From Antitrichia curtipendula (taxonomy: Eukaryota; Streptophyta; Bryopsida; Hypnales; Leucodontaceae), in the NCBI GenBank assembly GCA_951230915.1, contig OX579634.1, positions 18,378,725-18,442,724 of the forward strand: a stretch of 64,000 nt of DNA. The letters are read 5' to 3'. Numbering within the stretch: position 1 is the first letter of the stretch; the number at the start of each line of letters is the position of its first letter. This document shows positions 1 through 10,617 of the stretch, in pieces. The notes under the pieces are model-generated. The model searched no databases. It had not been told where the DNA came from and was given only the letters and a program-made list of their open reading frames with translations. The position numbers and the translations under genes are program-made.

Positions 1-29
1 GTTTGGACTCTGGGCTTGGCCTTTGGAGT

Positions 30-179
30 CTTCACACTAAGTTTGGCCGTCCAAGTTGAGAGGCCGTGCCCAAACTATGGTCGAGAGACCAACGAAATGG
101 GCTCTTTAATGGGCATTTCTTTGGCCTCTCACCCAAAGTTTGGGCACAACCTCTCAACTTGGTCAGCCATAGTGTGAAG
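30..179. repeat. Small foldback MITE
   Basis: Two arms of about 45 bp are near-perfect inverted repeats. The left arm begins CTTCACACTAAGTTTGG and the right arm ends CAGCCATAGTGTGAAG. Between them is a spacer of roughly 55 bp. Nothing coding is visible. The hairpin form and short length fit a non-autonomous DNA transposon; the superfamily cannot be assigned. Confidence 0.6.
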
Positions 180-215
180 CGGCCCTAATTCAATGTATCA
201 AGCTAATTCCTAAGT

Positions 216-636
216 AAGGTAACATGCTCTTAAAGCAACCATTTAAAGACTGGTCCGCCTTTTTCACAGGCTTCTATGGGCAGAAATATTTTTAGATCAT
301 TTTTCAGAGAAAGAAAAATAGATATGGAATCTAACACAAGGGGTTTTGTATTTTTTCAAGCATTTTTGAATGACTTATAAATTTTCAAAGGTTTGGGATA
401 TAGGCACCTATTTGTGATCATAGATCTTCCAAAATCTGTCCACTTGCAACTTGTAAAGAGATGAGCGGAAATCAAAGACAATGATTGGCTCTTGCAATAG
501 AAAAATAATTTTTCCTTCATACATTCAATTGCTAAATTGGTCCATTTAAGGATCAACTCATTTTCTTTCTCCACCTAAAAATAAGGGCGGTTTGAAGAAG
601 ATGGATGCTTTTAGAGCACACTACCTTAGTCATTTA
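216..636. repeat. Foldback MITE, family E, copy 1
   Basis: The ends are inverted repeats: left TAAGGTAACATGCTCTTAAA, right ending in GAGCACACTACCTTA. A related sequence in inverted orientation lies at about 2596-2849, where the blocks around GTTGCAAGTGGAC, CACAAATAGGTGCC and ACCAATCTTTAAAT recur. The open reading frame crossing this element looks fortuitous. The superfamily is unassigned. Confidence 0.55.
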
Positions 637-1565
637 TTCGGCAGTAAGTTTGGCACTAGTGAGGCTGAAGTTCTGGACTTTTTGTGTAAAATCAGTTTTT
701 TTTTTTATAGAGATTAATGGAGGTATCCACTTTGGGCTCTGTAATTAGAGCAACTTCCCGAAGATGAAATTGTTGAATATGTATTCTATGTGCTCAAATC
801 CATTTTATATAATATTATATATTTTTTCATTTTTCTGTTTTTATTTATTTTTATTTTTAAATTTTTTGATCAATTTATTTGGAAAAAAAATAGTATTTTG
901 AATAAATTTATACATAATGTAAAGGAGGAGGATTATGACATAATTTGAGATAGTATGAAAATAGAGCGCATTTTATTGATTTTATCTATACTATGAACTA
1001 CCACATTAGTGAGCATATTATTATTGTACTAAATGAAATAACTTTAATATTTTATAGTTATTTCAACAAATGATACATGTGAATTTGATAGTTTGGTTTC
1101 AAAAATGAATTTCCACTTCACTTTTGTTTAACTATTGGTCAATCAAGGAATGACATTTGGCACTTGATGGGGGTAAAATTAAGTTTTCTTGTATAGAATC
1201 AACTACCATACATTTGAAGAGCATGGTAACTAGTAGTGTCTAATGGATTCATGTAGGGATGGAAAAAACTTACAAAAATGAAGATGTGATGTGTAGATTC
1301 TACTTATGCCATGATTTATTTTGCTGAAATACCTTAAAACATACATCCACCTTCCTACCAAGGATTTTTGGCTTAAATTTTTTAGCCTTAAGCAATTACC
1401 CCACCGCATCTTAATACTATGTACTAAAATCCTCTAAAAAAATGTGGACATGCCAAATCTTATAAAATGATGGAAACGTTGACAAGTAAAGTAGTCTCCT
1501 CTAGAACCAACCACCCTCTTCACATCAATTCTATATTAAGTTATTGAATGGATATAAAGTGGTCC
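637..1565. other. AT-rich intergenic DNA, no gene seen
   Basis: Long A/T runs and no open frame with recognisable protein features. The last bases (AAGTGGTCC) form an inverted repeat with GGACCACTT on the far side of the TTAA element that follows. The TTAA element may therefore have landed in the centre of an older palindrome. Confidence 0.5.
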
Positions 1566-2508
1566 TTAACCCCTAAAAGCCCATTGTCCCTACGGGGGAC
1601 AAATGCGTTTTTGGGCAGGTACCTACGGGCTGCAATTTTCTCCTGATTTTTTGAAACTTTTTTTGGAGGTAGAAAAGTTGATTAGCTACGTGGGAATATA
1701 ATTTTTTTCACAACCGGTGCCCGGTAATAAAAGTTATGACCAAATAAGCTCAAAACAGGGGACGGGGGGCAGTGCGGGCAGCAAAAAAAATTTGCACTTT
1801 TTTATTTTTTATTTGTTTTTAGTATTTTTTTCTCATAGATTATATTTTTGTCTATCTGGAAAGCTTTTATTCATTTCATTTGGATTTGTTATGAGAAAGT
1901 TATGGACATTCTTGTTTTTCGGGCAGTTAGACCATCTTTTTGAAAAAATAACTTGTAGGATTCATTTCTAAATGCAATTTTTCAAATTTTTCAATTTTTT
2001 TTTTTTTGCATGATTTAGTTTACTTGCTAGAACAATCTCACCATAGGGATTAGTGCATTTTAATTCCATCTAAAATATATAAATACTTTAGATTTTCCTT
2101 CTATCTCGTATCTACTTCTCCTTAACAATTTTTTTAATAATGAAAATTATGTTTATTTTATTTTATTTTATTTAATTAGACGCTCAACTCAATTCTCCAC
2201 TATAGAGATTTAAAGCTCAAAACTCTGTAGTGCAAAAATTTTAAGTTAAAAATGTTCAAAGTCAAAAAATCCAGTCCCACAATGTGCTGAAAATTTTGTT
2301 TTTTTCACTTTAAACGTAGATATCTTGCAATCTGTGTGGTCAAGAATTCTGAAATTTTTTCCGCACATTCTCATACTAGTTAGGTGTAAGATCCTACGGT
2401 TAGATGTGCAAAAAAAACATTTTTAATTTTTTTTCACTCTTTGCTAAAAAAGTGGCAGTTTTGGGTGTTTTTTGGCAGAAAAAAAGGCCTTGGGCCTTTA
2501 GGGGTTAA
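1566..2508. mobile_element. TTAA-flanked non-autonomous transposon, subfamily A, copy 1
   Basis: A 935-bp element (1570-2504) lies between two TTAA tetranucleotides (1566-1569 and 2505-2508). The ends are inverted: left CCCCTAAAAGCCCA, right TGGGCCTTTAGGGG. Inside are GGGCAG repeats and a 3' block (AAGATCCTACGGTTAGATGTG) shared with the copies at 13379-14299, 21177 and the B and C subfamilies. There is no credible transposase; the 84-codon frame at 1717-1971 is not protein-like. TTAA duplication plus CCC-type ends is the hallmark of piggyBac; Sola3 and Kolobok elements also use TTAA, so the superfamily is an inference. Confidence 0.8.
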
Positions 2509-2519
2509 ATGGACCACTT

Positions 2520-2849
2520 CAGCCATTGATTGAATCGAGAAAAAAAAAAATTTAATACAACAATCAATCATTGGCCTTGATTTTCTCAAATCACTTTAGA
2601 AGTTGCAAGTGGACACATTTTGGGAGAACTAGAGTCACAAATAGGTACCTACAATAGAAATCTTTGGAAATTTATAATTAATTAAAAAAATAAATAAAAA
2701 ATATGAAACCACTTGTCTTACGTTTGGCATCTAATTTATTTTTCATAAAAATAAGTTAAGTTTTTTTTTTTTATGCAAATCTGTGAAAAAAATAGACCAA
2801 TCTTTAAATAGGCGCTATCAGAGCATACTACCTTACAAGAACCAGTTTC
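2520..2849. repeat. Family E foldback MITE, second copy (right part)
   Basis: Blocks GTTGCAAGTGGACACATTTT, CACAAATAGGTACCTA, ACCAATCTTTAAATAG and the end GAGCATACTACCTTACAAG match, in inverted orientation, the element at 216-636. Its left end is not resolved and may lie beyond the TTAA element inserted at 1566-2508. Confidence 0.5.
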
Positions 2850-2852
2850 TCA

Positions 2853-3378
2853 AGAGCATCATCAATCCAATTTTCTAAACAACTCACTAAATTATCTTTC
2901 TATCTTTTGCTTGGTTTGAAATTAGAAAATGTTATTACTATCATTGGAAGTGTCAATAAAAATCTTTTTGAATAAACACAATAAAATTTGGATTTGAAAA
3001 TTGGAAAAGTGAAACCTAGCTTATTGAAAGAAAGCTAGAAGATAACAAATTTAATGTGCTACTACAAATCATGCTCAAAAATTGCAGTGGCACTTAAAAA
3101 TTTGAAGTACCATTGAATTTCTTGAACATGATTGTTGTGACACATTAAATTTGTTATCTATTAGCTTTCTTTCAATGAGCTATATTTCTCTTAATTTGTC
3201 CATTTGTCAAATTCGAATTTTGTTGTATCTATTTAGAAAGATTTTTGATGCACTTCCAATGATAGCAATCATAAGTTCTAATTTTACACCAAGCAAACAA
3301 TGCTTCAAGCTTTCCCAAATTGCTCCGTCGTTAACATAATTTAGTGAGTCGTTAGGAGTGTTCCATTGCTGATGCTCT
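2853..3378. repeat. Long-arm foldback element
   Basis: A 526-bp hairpin with arms of about 240 bp. The left end AGAGCATCATCAATCCA pairs with the right end, which reads GATGCTCT. Shared arm blocks include CACTAAATTAT, ATCATTGGAAGTG and AGATAACAAATTTAATGTG. The loop lies near 3080-3110. It ends about 175 bp before the eS1 start codon, so it is part of that gene's upstream region. Terminal AGAGCATC resembles common plant Mutator/PIF-type MITE ends; this assignment is tentative. Confidence 0.65.
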
Positions 3379-3445
3379 AAGTCATAGTGGTCGGGGATTT
3401 GAGTATACAATGTGAAAGCGGCTCACTATATTAGGGCACACGGAA

Positions 3446-3458
3446 TTAGGGTTAGGCC
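3446..3458 (+). promoter_or_regulatory. telo-box-like / GGCC promoter motif of eS1
   Basis: TTAGGGTTAGGCC, about 100 bp before the eS1 start, resembles the telo-box (AAACCCTAA on the other strand) and is followed by TGGCCC, similar to site II. Both are enriched in plant ribosomal protein promoters (family knowledge). Function here is inferred from position only. Confidence 0.4.
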
Positions 3459-3554
3459 AGTGGCCCTGACCAAAACTGAGAAACTTCGAAACAATGGTTC
3501 TCTTTCGGTTCACGCCCTTGCCGTACCCTGTCGTCGCTGCTCCGTTCCGCAACC

Positions 3555-5466
3555 ATGGCGGTCGGCAAGAACAAGCGTATTTCCAAGGGCAAGAAGGGTG
3601 GCAAGAAAAAAATGTAATGCACTCAAGCTTTTCATAATCGTGTCGTCCCTTCGTCTTGCATCTTTTAGGTCACCCGTGGGCTTAAGCTAACAGGAAATAT
3701 GGCCTTTGAATTCTGTGCAGTGTCGATCCTTTCTCAAAGAAGGACTGGTATGATATCAAGGCTCCCACCATCTTCACGCAGAGGTCGTTGGGAAAGACCC
3801 TTGTCACCAGGACTCAAGGTACCAAGGTGAGGAAATTGGTGCTCCTGGGATTCTATTTTGGGGGCGTTTGGAGGTTCTTGAATTCGATTACTGACGTGCG
3901 TTTTCTGCTTGGTGATTTTGCAGATTGCCTCGGATGGTTTGAAGGGCCGAGTGTTCGAGGTCTCCTTGGCGGACTTGCAACAGGATGAGGACCAGGCTTT
4001 CCGCAAGATCAAGCTTCGGGCCGAGGACGTGCAGGGCAAGAATGTCCTCACCCACTTCTGAGTGAGTTCAACTCCAAAACGACCAATTCGACCTCATGAG
4101 AACTTTCTTTTGTTCATAATATGTTTTATTAGGTAATATGGCGATCTTGGTTGATTTTGGATTCATTAAAGTTCGTCTCGACTGAATTATATTTTTCGCA
4201 ATATAATCCATCGAAGTCATTTTACAACTTCAGTCCTTTGGGGGTAACCCCAACTCTCGTCAGGGTACTAGTTCGTTGAGCGGAGCGAAATTCGCAATGG
4301 ATGGCATGCACGTTAATCATGTGTGATTGGATCGTAGCGAGAGTACTTTGAATGACTAATTTTCGACCTTGCAATGCTTTTTTGACAATCGTGGATACTG
4401 AATTGGATTTGGTTCGTTCCAACGATTAGGGCATGGACTTCACCACCGACAAGCTTCGTTCACTTGTGCGCAAGTGGCAGAGCCTGATTGAAGCTCATGT
4501 GGTTGTGAAAACGACGGACAACTACCAGTTGCGGCTTTTCTGTATCGCATTTACCAAGAAGAGGCCCAATCAGATCAAGAAGACCTGCTACGCTCAGAGC
4601 AGTCAAATTCGTCAGGTTCTTTGTTATGCCTTTCCCCTGAAGGATAAAGTGTTGCGGACTATCCTCCTATTTCTTTTAGAGGTTTCGAGTAGATTATATG
4701 AAAAAAAAATTTCGGGTCCATTTTTTTGTTTGGTTTCAACCAACGAATGCACTGTTCTTCATTGATTTTGCCCCAACTGAATTACATTTTTCACTATATG
4801 ATCAGTTGAATTTCTCAATTTCTAATCATGAATCCGAGGTCTTTGGGGGTGAATTGAATTTGGTATGTTCAACAGGATTTATGTTGAATTCATTATGTTG
4901 GTTTAATGACATGAAAGATGCTCGATGAACTGTTACTGAGCAAGATGTCGTGCCTTTGCTTCTGCAGATTAGGCGCAAGATGAGGGAAATCATGATTCGT
5001 GAAGCCTCGACTGTTGATTTGAAGGAATTGGTTGCCAAGTTCATTCTTGAGGTTATTGGAAAGGAAATTGAAAAGGCTACTCAAGGAATTTACCCTCTTC
5101 AGAACACTGTCATTAGGAAAGTGAAAATTCTCGAGGCCCCCAAGTTTGATCTGATGAAGCTCATGGAGGTGAGTTGATTGATCTGCTAAATATTCAAACA
5201 TAATTTCTCTGGCTCTTGATTTTACAAGGTATGGTTTCCGTGGTTTAATAATCCCTTCACACTAAAAGGTTCTGACCTTGGCTTCACTCATGTTGTTGAT
5301 TATTGTGATTATATAGGTCCATGGGGATTACAGTGAGGAAGTCGGTGCCAAAATTGAGAGGCCTGCTGGTGGTGATACTGAAACAGAAGCTGTTGAGGCT
5401 GTCCCTGTTCCTGGGGCTCAAGCTGTATTCTTGTGCCCCATCGAATTCAAAACATGTGATGAATGA
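3555..5466 (+). pseudogene. RPS3A: 40S ribosomal protein eS1 (S3a) gene, with in-frame TGA
   Basis: Structural protein of the small ribosomal subunit. Six exons: 3555-3613, 3721-3826, 3924-4061, 4430-4615, 4968-5168 and 5317-5466, with GT-AG introns and unbroken phase. Recognised by MAVGKNKRISKGKKGGKKK at the start, [63 protein letters not shown] and [16 protein letters not shown]. Total 279 codons, compared with about 262 usual. Oddities: codon 101, normally the Trp of the F-W-G-M-D motif, reads TGA at the last exon-3 triplet, directly before a good GTGAGT donor. Residue 190 is Leu where Pro is near-invariant. The C-terminus continues past the usual end for about 15 residues (QAVFLCPIEFKTCDE). 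No frameshifts. It could be a recently inactivated duplicate, or a functional gene with a one-base assembly error (TGG to TGA). Confidence 0.8.
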
Positions 5467-6054
5467 CTATTTGCTCATCCGTGGTTGGTTTTTGTATCAA
5501 AAGTTTGCACTAAAGTTCAAGTCGAATTTGTCTATCAAGAACTAGAATTGTGCATTTACATGCTTTGTGACTGCTTGGATAGATAGTTGGCCCTTAATAA
5601 AACGGGTCTGCGCTCGTGCCTACTCCCAGGCCTTGAAGCTCCAAACTAGGGTGGAGTTTCATATGTGGACAATGATACAATTGCTTTTTGTTGTGGATTG
5701 ATACATTTGTTGAACTGAGGTTATTAGGAACTTTGTTTGCTACTTCTGAAAGACTGTCATTCTCCATTCATAGTGCAGCATGTATAAAGTTTTTCTTTAG
5801 CTAATGTGTTCAAAATTTGAATGGGAACCTGCCTGAATTTTTGGGTTAGATATGTACGTGACGATAGGATTATATAGATAGGATTCAGGGCTTGGCCAAC
5901 TCCTCCGGGTCCTTGTCCGATGGATTTCTGAGTAAATGAAAATCTGGAAGTTACTCTACTTTCTAAAAGGTCCTCCAGCCAAAGCCCTAAACCAGTCACA
6001 GGATTTTGTCAATCATTTTCTTGGGTTTTAGCACCTTCTTTTCCCTCCCTCCCT
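5467..6054. other. 3' flank of eS1, no gene seen
   Basis: AT-rich downstream sequence. It includes CTTAATAAAACGGG near 5594, a possible polyadenylation signal for eS1. No protein-like frame was found before the assembly gap. Confidence 0.4.
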
Positions 6055-6254
6055 NNNNNNNNNNNNNNNNNNNNNNNNNNNNNNNNNNNNNNNNNNNNNN
6101 NNNNNNNNNNNNNNNNNNNNNNNNNNNNNNNNNNNNNNNNNNNNNNNNNNNNNNNNNNNNNNNNNNNNNNNNNNNNNNNNNNNNNNNNNNNNNNNNNNNN
6201 NNNNNNNNNNNNNNNNNNNNNNNNNNNNNNNNNNNNNNNNNNNNNNNNNNNNNN
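6055..6254. other. Assembly gap (200 N)
   Basis: Exactly 200 undefined bases, a typical fixed-size scaffold gap. It hides the outer end of the left LTR of the copia element and any target-site duplication. Frames spanning it are artefacts. Confidence 0.99.
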
Positions 6255-6419
6255 TACAACAAAGACAGTACTTATAGTGTCGAGAAGGTGGGAAGTCGTA
6301 GTGCCAGAGAAAGAGACAACTAGAGTCATCCATTAGATCAAGAAACATCTAACAATAGATATCATCTATTATAGCTAGTGATTGCTTTCAACGTTCGGAG
6401 CAATGTCTAATCACATTTG
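6255..6419 (-). repeat. Left (3') LTR of copia element, partial
   Basis: Shares about 165 bp with 11413-11579 in the same orientation. The remainder lies in the N gap. The two repeats differ at many positions, which argues that the insertion is old. Confidence 0.7.
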
Positions 6420-6749
6420 TTCTAACACACCCATTCATTGTTAAAGAACATATAGAAGCATCACTCCCACTAATTCTCTCACATGATGATGTATTTTCTT
6501 GCAAATGTTGAGTGCCTTTCTGAGTTTGTAAAAAATCTCAGGTGTTAGGGGCTTCGTAAAGATATCTATGAGTTGTAATCGAGCAGGAGCTTAAAGTAAC
6601 ATAATTTTGCCCTTGGTTTGAAACTCCCAAATAATATGAAACATGACATCAATGTGTTTTGTTCGTTTGTAAAACTCTGGATTGAGCACAAGGCCAATTG
6701 TCAATTGATTATCGGATAGTAATGAAGTTGGCTTCATCTACTCGTACCC

Positions 6750-7070
6750 CAAATCCACCAAGAGTCTCTTTGTCTAGACAACCTCTTTGCTCGTAAGAGA
6801 TGCAGCCACATATTCAAATTCAGTTGTAGATCCTGAAGTGTAGAATTGTTTTCGACTTAGCCAAACAACTAGTCCGTTGTTGATAATCAGTACACTTCCA
6901 CTCTGACTTTTACGATTGTTCAAGTCACCTACATAGTCAACATCAGTGTAGACTACAAGGGTTTGATTTGACTTGTTATCGGAGGAGTAACCAAGGGAGT
7001 AACATAAGCCGAAATTGGTAGTTCCTCTTAGATACTTTAGAATTCTTCATACAGTAGTACAATAGATCTG
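6750..7070 (-). pseudogene. copia RNase H remnant
   Basis: The minus strand at about 6791-6842 translates to a TSGSTTEFEYVAASLTSKEV-like stretch, matching the copia RNase H motif (S-T-x-E-A-E-Y-x-A). It is followed by a stop. Other frames in this stretch are interrupted. Confidence 0.65.
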
Positions 7071-7508
7071 TCAATAGTTACTTGCATATTGTGCAACAGT
7101 TGACACGGCACATACAATGTTGGGTCTAGTATGCATTGCTAAATACAGTAAGGATCCCACAATTTTTTGAAATGGAAAAAGTGGAGCGCTCTCCTCATTG
7201 TCTTTCTTAGGATAGCTTAGATGTACATTTGCATCGCTTAGGGTCAAAATAGAGGAAGCATCCTGGAATCCATATTTTTTTAAAATAGTCTTTGTGTACT
7301 TTTGCCGGTCAATATATAGCATTTTTCGAAATCTATCACGGCTAATATGTATTCCCATGTAGACATTGGCATCACCAACAATGACTTCAAAAGTTGACTT
7401 TAGGTATGAGATCACTTTGTCAAGCAATTGCTTATCTTTGCACATGGCAAGTCCATCGTCCATCCACATGATAAGAGTGAGCTTGGACGCTGATGCTGAA
7501 AAGAACAA
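7071..7508 (-). pseudogene. copia reverse transcriptase, C-terminal half
   Basis: A 145-codon open frame. It carries WMDDGL in place of the usual Y-V-D-D catalytic box (both aspartates kept), then YMGIHISRD, LYIDRQKYTKTILKKYGF and GSLLYLAMHTRPNI, which are hallmarks of copia RT and its connection to RNase H. It is separated from the N-terminal half by a MITE insertion and a frame change. Confidence 0.85.
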
Positions 7509-7664
7509 ACATGAATCTGCTTGACTTTGGATTAGGTTATACAGTTTTAAGAAATCTAAGAAGGTTTTTTCCCCACTCTAGCAAATTGTTTTGGCGGTTT
7601 AGTCCTTTCCGTATTCTACACACTTTGCTTTGACTACCTGGAAAGAGTCGGTATATTTCTTCTT

Positions 7665-7867
7665 CACTACAAGAGAAAGGGGTGTTTTAAGTAGTGTCCT
7701 AGACATCACGTCTTTTAAGTAACGTCTTTTGAGTAAGTTTTTAAGTAAAATTTTACTAAAAAGATTGTCTTTTTAGTAAAATTTTACTTAAAAACTTACT
7801 CAAAAGACGTTACTTAAAAGACGTGATGTTTAGGACACTACTTAAAATACCCCTTTCTCTTGTAGTG
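7665..7867. mobile_element. Palindromic CACTA-like MITE inserted in copia RT
   Basis: A 203-bp nearly perfect palindrome. It starts CACTACAAGAGAAAGGGG and ends with its reverse complement, CCCCTTTCTCTTGTAGTG. Arms are about 95 bp. It is flanked by CTT on both sides (7662-7664 and 7868-7870), a 3-bp target duplication as expected for the CACTA superfamily, whose termini also begin CACTA. Copia reverse-transcriptase coding sequence lies on both sides, so it inserted into the retroelement. A related copy sits at 20830. Confidence 0.85.
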
Positions 7868-7904
7868 CTTCAAAATCCTTTGGTAACGCCATGTAGATTT
7901 CTTC

Positions 7905-8294
7905 CTATAATGTAGTGTTTAAATAGACTCTCTTGATATCAAATTGCACCACATCAAAACCTTCCGCTCCTACAATCGATAGCATAACTTGTATAGTCTT
8001 TGTTCGTGTTGTTGGGGCAAAAGTTTCATCGTAATCCATACCTTGAGTTTGAGTGAATCCTTTTGCTACCAAATGGGCTTTGAATTGCTCTATAGCACCA
8101 TTTGTTTTTACCTTGATTTTAAAAACCCATTTGTTTTTTACAGTAGACCTCCCTTTTGACAAGAAATCCATAATCCACGTTTCATTTTTAAGTAGCGAAT
8201 CTATCTCTTCAGCCATAGCTTTTTGCCATTGGTCTCTAAATTCACTGTTGATGGCCTGGTTGTAAGTCTTGGGCTCTTCTGGGAGGACTAACAT
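7905..8294 (-). pseudogene. copia reverse transcriptase, N-terminal half
   Basis: 129 codons starting near the classic copia RT entry (QWQKAMAEEIDSLLKNETW). They continue through KNKWVFKIKVKTNGAIEQFKA and VAKGFTQTQGMDYDETFAP to a V-Q-F-D-I-K motif that contains the first catalytic Asp. The sequence is well preserved up to the break. Confidence 0.9.
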
Positions 8295-9013
8295 TCTTTT
8301 AGCATGAACTTTTTTAGTAATAGCAATGCAGAATGTAGACAGTGATAATCCACTACCATCTCAACAACTTATTTGTGTCTGTCCACTCACATGTATAGGC
8401 TTGGTTGCACTATATAAATCTTCTATTAGCCTTGTTTGTAATGTTGGATTCAAATCATCATCTAAAGATGTTGGCAACATTAGCTTGTAGCTCTTGTGAC
8501 TTGCAATGCTCCCATTGCTTGCAATGTTGCTACTGATTTGATAGTTGCTCACATTGGTTTGAGTGTTGTTTCTACTTATTCGATCGCTCCCCCCACTAGT
8601 TTGATCACTACTCCCATTGATTAGTGTTTCCTGCATATTGATTGGCACGCCAATTTCTTGATCTATTGGTAGATTCCGATCAACAAAAGTTTCTTGTATG
8701 TCGATTATTGGTGGAAATTCCTAATCTCCTTGTTCATTCATACTGACGCATTGAGATGAGGAATTAACGTTGTTAAAATCGAGAGGTGGTGTAATAGCTG
8801 TCTCAATAGTTTCTGGAAAGAATACCGCAACTGTTGTAATGTCTTTATAATTGCTTGTACTTGTCCCAAAATTTGGAACGCTCTCCTCATCAAATATAAC
8901 ATCAAAACTATTATCTTTCTTCCTTTGGGACACCACAGACAGTAGGCTTTTAAAGTATTACAATAGCCCATAAAAATAACATCTTTGGCTTTAATATCTA
9001 GCTTCTGACGCCT

Positions 9014-9360
9014 CTATTTAGGGATACGAGTGTAGCATAAACTACCAAACTCTTTGAAATAGTTGAGATATGGTCTCTTTCCATGCCACATTTGAAATGA
9101 TGTAGACCCTAGAATTGTCTTGCTAGATATACGATTAAGTGTATAAACTATTGTATTAACAACTTCTCTCCAGAATTCCAATAGCATGCCTTGATGATGT
9201 AACATTGAGCATGCACTTTCTACTATCATTCGGTTGTCACATTCTGCTACTCCATTTTGCTTAAGGTAGTATGGTGCCGTGAATTCATGACAGATGCCTT
9301 TGCTAGATAGATAGTCCTGAAATTTCTTCAACACGTATTAACTCCCATTGTCTGTTCGTA
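9014..9360 (-). pseudogene. copia integrase core remnant
   Basis: The minus strand gives a stretch beginning LRTDNG (second catalytic Asp), then a TAA, then YLSSKGICHEFTAPYYLKQN and GVAE, which holds the catalytic Glu. SFQMWHGKRPYLNYFKEFGS follows. This is the copia integrase catalytic core and its C-terminal edge, interrupted by a stop. Confidence 0.85.
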
Positions 9361-9539
9361 ATTTCACCATCCTATTTCATATCTCATTTTTCACAAGCTG
9401 ATATAGGCTTTGAAATTTTGTGATTATGTTTTGTTTATCTTTAAGAAAATATACAAAGCGGAAACCACTATGGTCATCTTTGTATATTACAAAATATCAA
9501 TGGCCTTCGTACAAACAGACTTGAAAAGGGCCGGAGATA

Positions 9540-10006
9540 TCAGAAATGGAAAAAATGACCAGGTTCAGAGTCCCTTCTTCTCTCAAAATTTACTAGAAAT
9601 GTAGTCCGATGGATCTTGCCATGAGCACAACGTCTACAAATGAGTTTCACTTTCGCTTTTTCTAGAGGTGGCAATCCTATCGCAACATTATCCCTAGCCA
9701 TTTGTTTCAACGCGTGTGTATTCACATTGCTCATCGATAGTGCCATTTCTGCAGATCTCTGTTGAAATGAGAGCTAGGTGTAGGAACATTGACGTTTGAC
9801 TTGGCCACATTAGCTGAGCTCTGATTAGTGGCAAAGTGAATATCCATGCACCATAAGCCTTTGTGCTTGTGCGCTGTCATGATTAAACGGCCTAAACCAT
9901 CTTCTGAAATCATCTTGCAAATATCTCTTACATGTAAGATCACAATTCTCTTCTTTGTTAGTCTATTGGTCAAGATTAGATTTTTGCGTAGCTTAGAGAC
10001 ATACAA
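9540..10006 (-). pseudogene. copia GAG-pre-integrase / zinc-binding region
   Basis: Two overlapping frames cover the segment between protease and integrase. One contains GLWCMDIHF. The other contains ICRRCAHGKIHRTTF, a C-x2-C...H zinc-binding pattern typical of the copia pre-integrase domain. A frameshift joins them near 9735. Confidence 0.7.
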
Positions 10007-10033
10007 AACGTTCTTAAGTCTTAGAGAATTGAT

Positions 10034-10420
10034 CTAGTCGTTCACCTTAGCTTGAATAGTAATATCGCCGATTCTTTTGACATACAACTTGCGGTCATCT
10101 ACTACTGCTACGTTCCAAGTCATATTTTCAACCGGTTGAAAATTGTGAAACCATTGTCTTTTGTTGGTCACATGCTTAGTCGCTCCTGAATTTGCAAACC
10201 ACAAATGACTTGACTTCTGTTCTTCTGAACTAACACAAAAAGCCACCGCTAATGATGATAACAATTGCTTAGATAAGACTTCGTGAACAACACTTGCACT
10301 GACATTAACGTGACTATGCTTTGTTTTTTTTGCCTTTCTGTCTAGTGTGTTGATTGCTATGAGAGTGCTTGGGTGATACTGACTCATTTGAACTTTGACT
10401 CTGCTCACGTTGTCTCCCAA
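10034..10420 (-). pseudogene. copia aspartic protease remnant
   Basis: 128 codons with LWFANSGATKHVTN, which aligns with the copia protease site W-x-x-D-S-G-A-T. Asn replaces the catalytic Asp, so the protease would be inactive even without other lesions. Downstream HNF and VKRIGDITIQ fit the family. Confidence 0.8.
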
Positions 10421-10617
10421 AATGTCCTCTAAAGCCGCACTTATAGCATCAAAAATGCCTTTTTAGCTTAGCCAAACGTTTTGTTTGTTCCTTCTTTTGG
10501 CTCAACTGTGAGCGAAGTTTTTGACATGGTGCTCTTTGTGAAGAACGCCATATCTGCTTACACATCAAACAATCATTCCCAATCTTTCTTCTTATTTTGA
10601 AATTTAACCAAACGCAT

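Noticed and set aside
1717..1971. 84-codon frame in the TTAA element, with a similar frame relic in the 13379 copy
   Set aside because: Hydrophobic low-complexity translation of T-rich DNA, not conserved as a frame between copies; not a transposase.
5996..6348. Open frames of about 100 codons around 6000-6350
   Set aside because: They run through the 200-N assembly gap and are artefacts.
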